The notes: generated from the sequence alone by a model not told the origin. Positions 51,192 to 60,619 are shown, counted from the stretch's first letter. The stretch is DNA of 64,000 nt from Pseudomonadota bacterium (GCA_023423935.1 JAFAEQ010000041.1:1-64000), one strand, 5' to 3'. Translations and numbers: made by a program.

Positions 51192-52550
51192 ATGATGCAG
51201 ACGCACGCACAACCTTCTTCGCGTACGCAGCCGGGACGAGTCGTCGTCGTCGGCTTGGGTCGTACCGGGATGTCGTGTGCGCGTTATCTGCGTTCGCGTG
51301 GAGTTTCGTTTGCGGTGACGGACAGTCGTGCCGCGCCGCCGGAGATGCAGGCGCTGCGCGAGCTCGCGCCGGATGCGGAGATCCGCGTCGGACGATTCGA
51401 TGAGCGATTGCTCGAAGGTGCAAGCGAGATCATTGCATCGCCCGGCGTCTCGCTGCGCGAGCCGTTCATCATCGAAGCGGCGCGCCGCGGGCTGCCGATC
51501 ATCGGCGACATCGAGCTGTTCGCACGCGAAGCGCAAGCTCCGGTCGCGGCGATCACCGGCACAAATGGCAAGAGCACAGTCACGACGCTCGTTGCGAAGA
51601 TGGCAGAAGCAGCAGGCAAACGCGTGCTGGCCGGCGGCAACCTCGGTCGTCCGGCGCTCGAGCTGCTTACCGAGCCGACGCCTGATGTGTATGTGCTCGA
51701 ACTATCGAGCTTCCAGCTCGATACGACGCATTCGCTGCGCACGGCGGCCGCAACCGTTCTCAATGTCACGCCCGATCACATGGATCGCTATGACTCGATC
51801 GAGGCGTATGCGGAATCGAAGGCTCGCATTTTCGATCGTTGCGATACGGCCGTCGTGAACCTCGATGATCCGCTCGTGCGCGTCATGGGTGGTGAGGGCA
51901 AGGTCCTCGGGTTCAGTCTCATCAAGGATCCCGACGCCGAGTACTACGCCGTTGAACGCGGCGATGACGTCGCACTCATGTACAAGGACGAGCCGCTCAC
52001 GCTCATGTCGCAGCTGAAGATCACCGGCTTGCACAACGCGGCGAATGCGCTCGCGGCAATCGCGATGGCAGATGCACTCGGCATTTCCCGGGCAGCGTCC
52101 ATCGAGGCGCTGCGTCAGTTCCCGGGACTCGCCCATCGCTCGCAATGGGTCGCGGACGTCCGTGGCGTCCGGTACGTCGATGACTCGAAGGGTACGAACG
52201 TGGGCGCAACGCTTGCGGCCGTTGCAGGCATGCCGGGCTCGCTGATCGTGATTGCGGGCGGGCAGGGCAAAGGCCAGGACTTCGCGCCGTTGGCCCCTGC
52301 GTTCCGCAACAAGGTGCGTCACGTCGTGGTGATCGGTCAGGACGCGAAGCTGATTGCGGCAGCGCTCGAAGGCGTCTGCACGATGGAGTTCGCAAGCGAT
52401 ATGGACTCGGCGGTGCACGCCTGCGCTCGCGTCGCCCAGCCGGGGGAAACCGTGCTGCTGTCTCCCGCCTGCGCGAGCCTCGACATGTTCAAGGACTATG
52501 CGCATCGAGGCGATGTGTTCGCGGCTGCGGTGAGGAGCTTGCCAGCATGA
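51192..52550 (+). CDS. murD: UDP-MurNAc-L-Ala:D-Glu ligase MurD
   Basis: About 452 aa. N-terminal Rossmann motif VVVVGLGRTGMSCARYL, ATP site ITGTNGKSTVTTLVAKM, NLGRPALELL, ELSSFQLDTTHSL, NVTPDHMDRY, DDSKGTNVGATLAAV and SPACASLDMFKDYAHRGDVF. Three tandem start codons (51189 GTG, 51192 ATG, 51195 ATG); 51192 chosen. Overlaps ftsW by four bases. Confidence 0.95.
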   Translation: MMQTHAQPSSRTQPGRVVVVGLGRTGMSCARYLRSRGVSFAVTDSRAAPPEMQALRELAPDAEIRVGRFDERLLEGASEIIASPGVSLREPFIIEAARRGLPIIGDIELFAREAQAPVAAITGTNGKSTVTTLVAKMAEAAGKRVLAGGNLGRPALELLTEPTPDVYVLELSSFQLDTTHSLRTAAATVLNVTPDHMDRYDSIEAYAESKARIFDRCDTAVVNLDDPLVRVMGGEGKVLGFSLIKDPDAEYYAVERGDDVALMYKDEPLTLMSQLKITGLHNAANALAAIAMADALGISRAASIEALRQFPGLAHRSQWVADVRGVRYVDDSKGTNVGATLAAVAGMPGSLIVIAGGQGKGQDFAPLAPAFRNKVRHVVVIGQDAKLIAAALEGVCTMEFASDMDSAVHACARVAQPGETVLLSPACASLDMFKDYAHRGDVFAAAVRSLPA

Positions 52551-53728
52551 ACGCTGCAACACTCTCATTCGCCCGCTCGAATGCACGCACACGGCGCTTC
52601 GTGTTCGATCAGGTGCTGCTGATGATCGTGGCGGCCATCGTGCTGCTCGGTCTGGTGATGGTGACTTCGGCATCGATCTCGATCGCGGATCGTCAGATGC
52701 AGGAGCCGATGCACTATCTCGAGCGCCAGATCATCGGCGTGATCATGGGCGTCCTTGCCGCAACCTTCATGATGTTCATTCCCACGAACGTGTGGGAGCG
52801 CATGGCGATGCCGTTGCTCCTGTTCGCGTTCCTGTTGCTCGTGATCGTGCTCGTTCCGGGGCTCGGCCACGAAGTGAACGGCAGCCGTCGCTGGCTGCGC
52901 GCGGGCGTCATGAACTTCCAGGCGTCCGAGCTCGCGCGAGTGCTGTTGCTCACTTATCTCGCGAGTTACGTCGTGCGCCGGCAGCAGGAGCTCAAGAACG
53001 AGCTCAAGGGCTTCGTGAAGCCGCTCGGCGTGTTGATGGCGGCTGCGGGTCTGCTGCTGGTCGAGCCCGACTTCGGCGCGGCAACGGTGCTGATGGCAAC
53101 CGGACTCGGCGTACTGTTTCTCGCAGGCGTGAAGCTGCGTCACTTCCTGGCGCTGGTCGCGCTCGCTTCGGCGGGCATGGCGGTGATCGCCGTAACCTCG
53201 GCTTATCGACTGAAGCGTCTCACGGCGTTTCTGGATCCGTTCGCAGATCCGTTCAATTCGGGCTTTCAGCTCACGCAATCGCTGATTGCCATCGGCCGTG
53301 GCGAGCTCTTCGGTGTCGGGCTGGGCTCGAGCGTGCAGAAGCTGTTCTATCTGCCGGAGGCACACACCGATTTCGTGTTCGCAATTCTGGCCGAAGAGCT
53401 GGGCTTCGTCGGCGTGCTCTTCACGCTTGCGCTCTTCATTCTGCTGGTGTGGCGCTCGTTCAGAATTTCACGGCTCGCTGCAGAGGCGGGCCTCGCCTTT
53501 CAGGCGTACTGCGCTGCCGGCTTCGGCATCTGGCTCGCGTTGCAGACGTTCATCAACATCGGCGTGAATCTCGGCCTGTTGCCCACAAAGGGCCTCACGC
53601 TGCCGCTCATGTCGTTCGGCGGCTCCAGCGTGCTCGTCACGCTCGGCTGGCTCGGATTGATCATGCGGATCAACCATGAAGCTCAGTTGAGCGGACGACT
53701 CGCTGTGCGTCGGGAGCGCGAAGCATGA
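52547..53728 (+). CDS. ftsW: Septal peptidoglycan glycosyltransferase FtsW
   Basis: 393 aa SEDS-family polymerase with about ten membrane segments. Conserved: GLVMVTSASISIAD, GHEVNGSRRWL, NFQASELARVLLLTYLA, LVEPDFGAATVLMATGLGVLFLAG (with the catalytic Asp region), FLDPFADPFNSGFQLTQSLIAIGRGE, FVFAILAEELGFVG and GINIG/PTKGLTLPLMSFGGSS. Works with FtsI. Overlaps murD and murG by four bases each. Confidence 0.95.
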   Translation: MNAATLSFARSNARTRRFVFDQVLLMIVAAIVLLGLVMVTSASISIADRQMQEPMHYLERQIIGVIMGVLAATFMMFIPTNVWERMAMPLLLFAFLLLVIVLVPGLGHEVNGSRRWLRAGVMNFQASELARVLLLTYLASYVVRRQQELKNELKGFVKPLGVLMAAAGLLLVEPDFGAATVLMATGLGVLFLAGVKLRHFLALVALASAGMAVIAVTSAYRLKRLTAFLDPFADPFNSGFQLTQSLIAIGRGELFGVGLGSSVQKLFYLPEAHTDFVFAILAEELGFVGVLFTLALFILLVWRSFRISRLAAEAGLAFQAYCAAGFGIWLALQTFINIGVNLGLLPTKGLTLPLMSFGGSSVLVTLGWLGLIMRINHEAQLSGRLAVRREREA

Positions 53729-54813
53729 CGCGCACCGTTCTCATCATGGCAGGCGGTACCGGCGGGCATGTGTTTCCGGCACTTGCGGCGGCGCGTGTGC
53801 TGCGTGAGCGCGGCTTCGAGCCGGTGTGGCTCGGTACGCAACGTGGGCTCGAAGCCAAGCTCGTGCCGCCGCACCAGATTCCGATCGAATGGATCGAAGT
53901 CGGCGGCGTGCGCGGCAAGGGCCTCACGACATTGCTTGCCGCTCCGTTTCGTCTGAGCAAGGCGGTGTGGCAGAGCCTGCAGGTCATGCGCCGTCGCAAT
54001 CCTGTCGTGGTGCTCGGCGCAGGTGGATTCGTTTCAGGCCCCGGCGGTATCGCTGCGTGGCTCACGCGTCGTCCGCTCGTCATTCACGAACAGAATGCAG
54101 TCGCGGGATTTACGAATCGCATGCTCGCGCGACTCGCGCGCCGTGTGTTCGAAGCCTTTCCGTCGAGCTTTCCGAAATCGGTTCGCGCAATCCGTGTGGG
54201 CAATCCCGTGCGTCGCGAAATCGCAGCGCTTCCGGCCCCCGCCGAGCGCTATGCGAGTCGCACAGGTCCGTTGCGCGTGTTGATCATCGGTGGCAGTCAG
54301 GGCGCGTCACGCCTGAACATTGTCGTGCCGGCTGCGATCGCGATGCTCGACGCGGCGGTGCGTCCGCACGTGCTTCATCAGGCGGGCGAGCGTCACATCG
54401 CGCAGGCCCGCGAGGCGTACGAGAAGCACGGCGTGCATGCCGACGTGCGCGCGTTCATCGATGACATGGCGGAGGTTTACGGCTGGGCGGATCTGGTGAT
54501 CTGTCGTTCCGGTGCGCTGACGGTGTCCGAGCTGGCAGCTGCGGGTTTGCCCGCGGTGTTCGTGCCGTTCGCGGCGGCGGTCGACGATCATCAGACACAC
54601 AACGCTCGCTTTGCAGTGGATGCAGGCGCGGGCGTGCTGATTCCCGAAGCCGAGCTCACACCGGTGCGCCTTGCGACCGAGTTGCGCTCGCTGCTCGACG
54701 CCGGTCGTCATCATCTGTCCACGATGGCGACGAAGGCGCGTTCGATTGCCTTGATCGACGCGGACGTGAAGCTCGCGGACGCGTGCGTCACGTTGGCCGG
54801 AGGTGACGCATGA
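53725..54813 (+). CDS. murG: Lipid II synthase glycosyltransferase MurG
   Basis: 362 aa GT-B enzyme that transfers GlcNAc to lipid I. IMAGGTGGHVFPALAAAR, WLGTQRGLEAKLV, VLGAGGFVSGPGG, IHEQNAVAGFTNR, then the second domain GGSQGASRLN, CRSGALTVSELAAAGLPAVFVPFA and DDHQTHNA. Overlaps ftsW and murC. Confidence 0.95.
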   Translation: MTRTVLIMAGGTGGHVFPALAAARVLRERGFEPVWLGTQRGLEAKLVPPHQIPIEWIEVGGVRGKGLTTLLAAPFRLSKAVWQSLQVMRRRNPVVVLGAGGFVSGPGGIAAWLTRRPLVIHEQNAVAGFTNRMLARLARRVFEAFPSSFPKSVRAIRVGNPVRREIAALPAPAERYASRTGPLRVLIIGGSQGASRLNIVVPAAIAMLDAAVRPHVLHQAGERHIAQAREAYEKHGVHADVRAFIDDMAEVYGWADLVICRSGALTVSELAAAGLPAVFVPFAAAVDDHQTHNARFAVDAGAGVLIPEAELTPVRLATELRSLLDAGRHHLSTMATKARSIALIDADVKLADACVTLAGGDA

Positions 54814-56246
54814 GCGATCGCATGCGCCGCATCCAGTGCATTCATTTTGTCGGCATCGGCGGTGTCGGTATGAGCGGCATCGCGGAAGTGCTGCTCAATC
54901 TCGGCTATTCCGTGCAGGGCAGCGATCTCAAGCCGAATGCCACGACTGCGCGCCTCGAGAAGCTCGGTGCCCGCGTCATGATCGGACACGCCACGCAGAA
55001 CGTCGGCAACGCCGATGTGGTCGTGGTCTCCAGTGCGGTAAGCAGCACGAATCCGGAAGTCATCGAGGCTGCTTCGAAGCGTCTGCCGATCGTGCAGCGT
55101 GCAGAAATGCTCGGCGAGCTCATGCGCTTCCGCTATGCGATTGCGGTCGCGGGCACGCATGGCAAGACGACAACGACCAGCATGGTGGCAAGCGTGCTTG
55201 CAGAAGGTGGGCTGGATCCGACCTTCGTGATCGGCGGGCGCCTGGTCGCTGCGGATACGAATGCACGTCTGGGACAGGGTCGCTATCTGGTTGCCGAAGC
55301 CGATGAGAGCGATGCTTCGTTCATGCATCTGCAGCCGATGATCGCGATCGTCACTAACATCGACAACGATCACTTGCAGACGCACGACGGCGACTTCGAG
55401 CGTCTGAAGCAGAGCTTCGTGGATTTTCTGCACAACCTGCCGTTCTACGGCCTCGCCGTGATCTGCGCGGACGACGCGGTTGCCGCAGCGACCATTCCGC
55501 GCATCAATCGACCGGTCGTGACCTACGGAATCGAACAGCCGGCAGATGTTCGTGCGAGCGATATCGTGCGCGACGGTCAGCGCACGCACTTCGTCGTGCA
55601 TCGCGCAGGCAAGGCTGCGTTGCCGGTGACGCTGAATCGTCCGGGCACTCACAATGTGCTCAATGCGCTGGCGGCGATTGCAGTCGCGACCGAGCTGGAA
55701 GTTGCTGACGCGGCAATTCAGGCGGCGCTGCAGGGCTTTCAGGGTGCGGATCGTCGCTTGCAACAGAACGGCGATGTGCAGACCGCGAATGGCACGGTCA
55801 CGCTCATCGATGATTACGGTCATCACCCGACCGAGCTCGCAGCAACGCTCGAGGCGATCCGTCACGGCTGGCCTGGTCGTCGCATCGTGCTCGCGTTCCA
55901 GCCGCATCGTTACTCGCGTACGCGCGATCTGCTCGATGATTTCGCGCGTGTGCTGGCTGGCGTGGATACGCTGATCGTGAGCGAAGTGTACGCAGCGGGC
56001 GAGACGCCGATCGCCGGCGCCGATGGCAAGGCGATCTGTCGTGCGATTCGTTCGCACGGTCGTGTCGAGCCGGTCTTCATCGACAAGATCGAACAGTTGC
56101 CGCAAGCGCTGATTCAGATCGTCCGCGACGGCGATCTCGTCGTCACGATGGGCGCCGGCAGTATCGGTGCGATCGCCGCCGATCTGCCGAAGACGTTGGC
56201 GACCTTGCAGCCGCTGCCCGTGGCGGATCGAAGGAGAACGCCATGA
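54810..56246 (+). CDS. murC: UDP-MurNAc:L-Ala ligase MurC
   Basis: 478 aa. IHFVGIGGVGMSGIAEVL, VSSAVSSTNPEV, ATP loop VAGTHGKTTTTSMVASVL, EADESDASFMHL, NIDNDHLQTH, DDYGHHPTELAATLEAIR, AFQPHRYSRTRDL and VVTMGAGSIG. First cytoplasmic ligase of the murein precursor path. Overlaps murG and murB by four bases. Confidence 0.96.
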   Translation: MSDRMRRIQCIHFVGIGGVGMSGIAEVLLNLGYSVQGSDLKPNATTARLEKLGARVMIGHATQNVGNADVVVVSSAVSSTNPEVIEAASKRLPIVQRAEMLGELMRFRYAIAVAGTHGKTTTTSMVASVLAEGGLDPTFVIGGRLVAADTNARLGQGRYLVAEADESDASFMHLQPMIAIVTNIDNDHLQTHDGDFERLKQSFVDFLHNLPFYGLAVICADDAVAAATIPRINRPVVTYGIEQPADVRASDIVRDGQRTHFVVHRAGKAALPVTLNRPGTHNVLNALAAIAVATELEVADAAIQAALQGFQGADRRLQQNGDVQTANGTVTLIDDYGHHPTELAATLEAIRHGWPGRRIVLAFQPHRYSRTRDLLDDFARVLAGVDTLIVSEVYAAGETPIAGADGKAICRAIRSHGRVEPVFIDKIEQLPQALIQIVRDGDLVVTMGAGSIGAIAADLPKTLATLQPLPVADRRRTP

Positions 56247-57139
56247 ACTGCCTGGCGTTGCCACCCGAGATGGATGCCCGCGTGCTGCGTAACGAGATGA
56301 TGTCGCGTCATACCTCGTGGCATGTCGGCGGTCCGGCGGATCTGTTCTTCACGCCACTCGACGTGGCCGATCTGTCGGCCTTCCTGCGCAGCCTTGCACC
56401 TGCGACGCCGATCATGTGGATCGGCCTCGGCAGCAATCTGCTCGTGCGCGACGGCGGCATCCGCGGCGCCGTGATCGATACGCATGGTGTGTTCGCCGAG
56501 CTCGAACGACTGAACGAGAACGAGGTGTGGGCCGGCGCGGGTGTGGCGTGCGCGAAGCTCGCCAAGCAATGCATCAAGTGGGGCCTGGGACCTGCGGAGT
56601 TCTTCGCGGGAATTCCCGGAACGCTGGGCGGCGCGCTCGCGATGAATGCCGGTGCATTCGGCGGCGAAACCTGGAGCCATGTGCAATCGGTGGCGACGCT
56701 CGATCGCTCGGGTAATCGCCGCGAACGTCCGGCCAGCGACTATCGGGTCAGCTATCGGCACGTCGAAGGCCCAAAGGACGAATGGTTCCTCGGTGCACGT
56801 CTGCGCTTCGAACTGCGCCCGGAGGTGAGTGCCGAAGACATTCGCGTGCTGCTCGCGCGTCGCAAAGCGACTCAACCGATCGGCGAATGGTCGTGCGGTT
56901 CGGTGTTCACCAATCCACCCGGCAATCACGCCGCGAAGCTGATCGATACCGCGGGACTCAAGGGCTTTCGCATCGGCGGGGCACGCGTCTCGGAGATGCA
57001 TGCGAACTTCATCGTGAACGACGGTCACGCGACAGCTCAGGACATCGAGCAACTGATCGTCCACGTACAGCAAACCGTCGAACGAGTGCACGGCATCCGG
57101 CTCACGCCGGAGGTGCGCATCGTGGGAGAGAAGGGATGA
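56243..57139 (+). CDS. murB: UDP-N-acetylenolpyruvoylglucosamine reductase MurB
   Basis: 298 aa flavoenzyme, type II-like short form: the N-terminal NEMMSRHTSWHVGGPADLFF, GLGSNLLVRDGGIRGAVIDT, AGAGVACAKLAKQC, EFFAGIPGTLGGALAMNAGAFG, SYRHVEGP, GSVFTNPPGNHAAKLI and the terminal SEMHANFIVND with VHGIRLTPEVRIVGE. Normally followed at once by ddl; here a heptad repeat starts right at the stop codon and pushes ddl 230 bases away. Confidence 0.95.
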   Translation: MNCLALPPEMDARVLRNEMMSRHTSWHVGGPADLFFTPLDVADLSAFLRSLAPATPIMWIGLGSNLLVRDGGIRGAVIDTHGVFAELERLNENEVWAGAGVACAKLAKQCIKWGLGPAEFFAGIPGTLGGALAMNAGAFGGETWSHVQSVATLDRSGNRRERPASDYRVSYRHVEGPKDEWFLGARLRFELRPEVSAEDIRVLLARRKATQPIGEWSCGSVFTNPPGNHAAKLIDTAGLKGFRIGGARVSEMHANFIVNDGHATAQDIEQLIVHVQQTVERVHGIRLTPEVRIVGEKG

Positions 57140-57330
57140 AGGCTGTGGGCTGTAGGCTGTGGGCTGTAGGTCAGAGCACGCGACGCGTGCGTAGCGACTT
57201 CGTGAAATCCACTGTCGCAAGGGCGTCCATCTGGCGCGTCGAGTTCGACACGCCGACGCGCTACAGCCTGCGCATCAAGGCAGCCGCTTCATCCCTTCTG
57301 GCTACAGCCTACAGCCTACAGCCTACAGCC
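57129..57330. repeat. Heptad inverted repeat (GGCTGTA type) between murB and ddl
   Basis: The left arm 57141-57168 is GGCTGTG, GGCTGTA, GGCTGTG, GGCTGTA; the right arm 57303-57330 is TACAGCC four times, so 26 of 28 positions can pair. In addition AGAAGGGATGAAG at the murB end (57129-57141, containing its stop) has an inverted copy CTTCATCCCTTCT at about 57288-57300. An extra CTACAGCCTG half-unit is at 57262. The 120-base loop has no gene. Confidence 0.9.
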
Positions 57331-57368
57331 TTCCCTCGGCCTAGAGCCTCGCGTACGGAGCTCACGCC

Positions 57369-58319
57369 GTGAGCGTAAGACACCCTCTCATCACCGATCC
57401 GCGCGCCTTCGGTCGCGTCGCAGTGCTCATGGGCGGCACGTCTTCGGAGCGTGAAGTGTCGCTCGATTCGGGGCGCAACTGTCTCGAGGCGCTCAAGCGC
57501 AAGGGCGTCGATGCGTATGCAGTCGATGGCATTGCTGCGCTCGTGCAGGAACTGGTCGCAAAGCGGTGCGATCGCGTGTTCAACATCCTGCACGGTCATC
57601 ACGGCGGCGGTGAGGACGGCGTACTGCAGGGACTGCTCGATGCTTTCGGTGTGCCGTACACGGGCTCCGATGTTCTTGGTTCGGCGCTCTCGATGGACAA
57701 GACGCGCACCAAGCAAGTGTGGCTCTCGCTCGGATTGCCGACGCCGCGTTACGTGCCTCTGCGTCGCAACGACGATGTGGAAGCGGCTGCGCGCCAGTTG
57801 GGATTGCCGGTCATCGTGAAGCCTGCGTGTGAAGGCTCGAGCGTCGGCGTGAGTCGTGTGTTCAGCGAGAAGGATCTCGCCAGTGCCGTTGCCCTCGCCG
57901 CGAGGTATGAGGGCGATCTGCTGATGGAGCAGATGATCGTGGGCGAGGAGTACACCGTCGGCATCCTCGGCGATGAGGCGCTGCCCTCGATCCGGATCGT
58001 GCCTGCGGGCGAGTACTACGACTATCACGCGAAGTACCTCGCGGAAGACACGCAGTACCTCTGCCCTGGGCTGAGCGGGGACGCCGAGACGGAAATACAG
58101 GCGCTCGCGCTCGAAGCATTTCGTGCAGCAGGCTGCAGCGGCTGGGGGCGCGTCGATGTGATGCGTGATCGCAGCGGCGCGAATTTCCTGCTCGAGGTGA
58201 ATACCGCACCCGGCATGACGAGTCATTCGCTGGTGCCGAAGGCCGCGCGTGTGATCGGTATCGAGTTCGAAGATCTGGTGTGGCACGTGCTCGAGACCAG
58301 TATCGGAGGGCATTCGTAA
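57369..58319 (+). CDS. ddl: D-alanine--D-alanine ligase
   Basis: 316 aa ATP-grasp enzyme giving D-Ala-D-Ala for MurF. RVAVLMGGTSSEREVSLDSG, ILHGHHGGGEDGVLQGLLDAFGVPYTG, SALSMDKTRTKQVW, VIVKPACEGSSVGVSRV, MEQMIVGEEYTVGILG, YYDYHAKYLAEDTQY and LEVNTAPGMTSHSLVPKAA. Start GTG 57369. The last base overlaps the ftsQ start. Confidence 0.96.
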   Translation: MSVRHPLITDPRAFGRVAVLMGGTSSEREVSLDSGRNCLEALKRKGVDAYAVDGIAALVQELVAKRCDRVFNILHGHHGGGEDGVLQGLLDAFGVPYTGSDVLGSALSMDKTRTKQVWLSLGLPTPRYVPLRRNDDVEAAARQLGLPVIVKPACEGSSVGVSRVFSEKDLASAVALAARYEGDLLMEQMIVGEEYTVGILGDEALPSIRIVPAGEYYDYHAKYLAEDTQYLCPGLSGDAETEIQALALEAFRAAGCSGWGRVDVMRDRSGANFLLEVNTAPGMTSHSLVPKAARVIGIEFEDLVWHVLETSIGGHS

Positions 58320-59146
58320 TGCTCGCCTCGCGCAAGCGCAATCGGCGCAAGGCCGAGGACACGCAGCCCGGCTGGCTGTCGAAGCTGTCGTTCAGCGCGC
58401 TGCAGCCGCTGTTCGCGAACAGCCTGCGTCCTGTGCTCGGCATGTCCGGCGCAATCGTTGCCGCTGCGCTGATCCTGTGGGGCGCGGTGACTGTGCTCGA
58501 CCGTCCGATCGTGAAGGTCGAGGTGGGCGGTCAGTTCGCACGTGTGGCCCCTATTCAGATCGAAGAGGCCGTCGCACCGTTTCGCGGTGCCGGATTTCTG
58601 TCGGTGGATCTCGCGAAGCTGCAGCGCTCGCTCGAACAAATTCCGTGGATCGATCGCGCGCGGGTCGAGCGCCATTGGCCGCGCTCGGTGCGCGTGACGA
58701 TCACTGAGCACGTCGCGGCCGCGCGTTGGGGTGAAGACGGCCTGATGAACACGCGAGGCGAGTTGTTCATTGCGCATACGAAGCACGTACCGCCGGAGCT
58801 GCCGCAGCTGATCGGCCCTGAAGGCACGCATGAGCAGGTGGCGAAGCTTTACCTCGAAAGTTATCCGCGTCTGCTCGCAGTCGGGATGCGACTTGCGAAG
58901 GTCGAGCTCGATGCGCGCGGCGCGTGGGAACTCACGCTTGCGAACGGCGTACAGGTGCGACTCGGTCGTCAGGACGTGCCGCAACGTCTGGAGAGATTTC
59001 TGCGCGTGGCAAGTCCGCTGGTGGCAGCACGCAGCGGCGATGTGAGCTACGTGGATCTGCGTTACAGCAATGGGTTTTCGGTGGGTTGGAGCGCGCCGTC
59101 GACACGAGTCGCGCGCGATGCACAGGGCGTAAGCCCGGAAGCATGA
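58319..59146 (+). CDS. ftsQ: Cell division protein FtsQ
   Basis: 275 aa bitopic divisome scaffold. Basic cytoplasmic N-terminus (MLASRKRNRRK), one membrane segment (GAIVAAALILWGAVTVL), POTRA domain (VKVEVGGQFARVAPIQIEEAVAPF, GAGFLSVDLAKLQRSLEQIPWIDRARVERHWP) and FtsQ beta domain. ATG 58319 overlaps the ddl stop (TAATG), which decides the start against an upstream in-frame codon. Confidence 0.94.
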   Translation: MLASRKRNRRKAEDTQPGWLSKLSFSALQPLFANSLRPVLGMSGAIVAAALILWGAVTVLDRPIVKVEVGGQFARVAPIQIEEAVAPFRGAGFLSVDLAKLQRSLEQIPWIDRARVERHWPRSVRVTITEHVAAARWGEDGLMNTRGELFIAHTKHVPPELPQLIGPEGTHEQVAKLYLESYPRLLAVGMRLAKVELDARGAWELTLANGVQVRLGRQDVPQRLERFLRVASPLVAARSGDVSYVDLRYSNGFSVGWSAPSTRVARDAQGVSPEA

Positions 59147-59166
59147 CAGTAATCATCAGGTGAGCA

Positions 59167-60402
59167 GTGGCAAGAAAGCATGATCGCAATCTGATCGTCG
59201 GCCTGGACATCGGTACGTCCAAGGTCGTTGCCATCGTGGGCGAACTCGGCCACGACGGGACGCTCGAGGTCGTCGGTCTGGGATCGCATCCTTCGCGCGG
59301 CCTCAAGCGAGGCGTCGTCGTGAATATAGAGTCGACCGTGCAGTCGATTCAGCGCGCGGTCGAAGAGGCCGAGCTGATGGCCGGCTGCGAGATTCACTCT
59401 GTGTACGCCGGCATCGCGGGCAGTCACGTTCGCAGTCTGAACTCGCACGGCATCGTCGCGATCCGCAACAAGGAAGTGACGTCGGAAGACGTGGAGCGGG
59501 TGATCGATGCGGCGCGTGCCGTGGCGATTCCTGCCGACCAGAAAATCCTGCACATCTTGCCGCAGGAGTTTCTGATCGATAGCCAGGAAGGCATTCGCGA
59601 GCCGATCGGCATGTCGGGTGTGCGTCTCGAAGCCAAGGTTCACATCGTGACCGGCGCCGAGAGTGCGGCTCAGAACATCGTGAAGTGCGTGCAGCGTTGC
59701 GGTCTGGCAGTCGAAGACATCGTGCTGGAGCAGCTGGCCTCTAGCTACGCGGTGCTCGCCGATGACGAGAAGGAGCTCGGCGTATGCCTGGTCGATATCG
59801 GCGGCGGCACCACCGACATCGCAGTGTTCTCGGGTGGCGCGATTCGTCACACCGCCGTGATTCCGATCGCGGGCGATCAGGTCACCAATGACATCGCCGT
59901 CAGCCTGCGCACGCCGACGCATCACGCCGAAGAGATCAAGATGAAGTTCGCCTGCGCGCTGTCGCAGCTTGCGAACTCGGACGAAACCATCGAGGTGCCG
60001 AGCGTTGGCGATCGGCCGGCGCGCCGGCTCGCACGGCAGACGCTCGCTGAAGTGGTCGAGCCGCGCTACGAAGAGTTGTTTGCACTCGTGCGCGAAGAAC
60101 TGCGCCGATCAGGCTTCGAAGAAGTCATTGCAGCGGGCGTGGTGCTGACCGGTGGCAGCGCAAAGATGGAAGGCGCCGTGGAACTCGCCGAAGAGGTGTT
60201 CCATATGCCGGTGCGCCTCGGGGTTCCGCAGCACATCAGCGGACTGGTGGATGTCGTGAGCAATCCGATTCACTCCACCGGTGTCGGCTTGTTGCTGTAC
60301 GGACGAGAGAACTTCATGCGCGGTCGCCGCGACTCGCCGATCGGCAGCGGCGCACGCACGCTGGTGGATCGCATGAAGGCATGGTTTCAAGGCAACTTCT
60401 GA
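59167..60402 (+). CDS. ftsA: Cell division protein FtsA
   Basis: 411 aa actin-like ATPase that tethers FtsZ to the membrane. IVGLDIGTSKVVAIVGE, the 1C domain (SVYAGIAGSHVRSLNSHGIV), VDIGGGTTDIAVFSGG, VVLTGGSAKMEGAVELAE and the C-terminal amphipathic targeting helix (RTLVDRMKAWFQGNF). Start GTG 59167. Its last codons and stop lie in one arm of a 17-bp perfect hairpin (60391-60427). Confidence 0.96.
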   Translation: MARKHDRNLIVGLDIGTSKVVAIVGELGHDGTLEVVGLGSHPSRGLKRGVVVNIESTVQSIQRAVEEAELMAGCEIHSVYAGIAGSHVRSLNSHGIVAIRNKEVTSEDVERVIDAARAVAIPADQKILHILPQEFLIDSQEGIREPIGMSGVRLEAKVHIVTGAESAAQNIVKCVQRCGLAVEDIVLEQLASSYAVLADDEKELGVCLVDIGGGTTDIAVFSGGAIRHTAVIPIAGDQVTNDIAVSLRTPTHHAEEIKMKFACALSQLANSDETIEVPSVGDRPARRLARQTLAEVVEPRYEELFALVREELRRSGFEEVIAAGVVLTGGSAKMEGAVELAEEVFHMPVRLGVPQHISGLVDVVSNPIHSTGVGLLLYGRENFMRGRRDSPIGSGARTLVDRMKAWFQGNF

Positions 60403-60427
60403 TCCGCTGCGCGGATCAGAAGTTGCC
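60391..60427. promoter_or_regulatory. 17-bp perfect hairpin over the ftsA stop codon
   Basis: GGCAACTTCTGATCCGC (60391-60407), loop TGC, then its exact inverse GCGGATCAGAAGTTGCC (60411-60427). The ftsA codons Gly-Asn-Phe-stop are in the left arm. No T run follows, so it is not a classic terminator. It could stabilise the ftsA 3' end, favour cleavage before ftsZ, or slow ribosomes at the stop. Confidence 0.85.
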
Positions 60428-60428
60428 A

Positions 60429-60517
60429 GTGATGAGTGATGAGTGATGAGTGATGAATCGGAGCAGACAGATTCAGGTCTGCGTCTTGCGCATCACTCAT
60501 CACGCATCACTCATCAC
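60429..60517. repeat. Heptad inverted repeat (GTGATGA type) between ftsA and ftsZ
   Basis: Four perfect GTGATGA units at 60429-60456 and four inverted units (GCATCAC or TCATCAC) at 60490-60517, pairing at 26 of 28 positions. The loop has its own stem GCAGAC/GTCTGC (60463-60482). It begins one base after the ftsA hairpin and ends about 100 bases before ftsZ, so it lies in the leader that controls ftsZ expression. Confidence 0.92.
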
Positions 60518-60619
60518 TGTTTCGAAGGGCACGATCCCGCTGCGGCCTCTGACCGCACGACGGATCGCGATTGTGGATGCGGAAATGGAGATGTCTGACC
60601 GACATCGAGGGGACTAACG

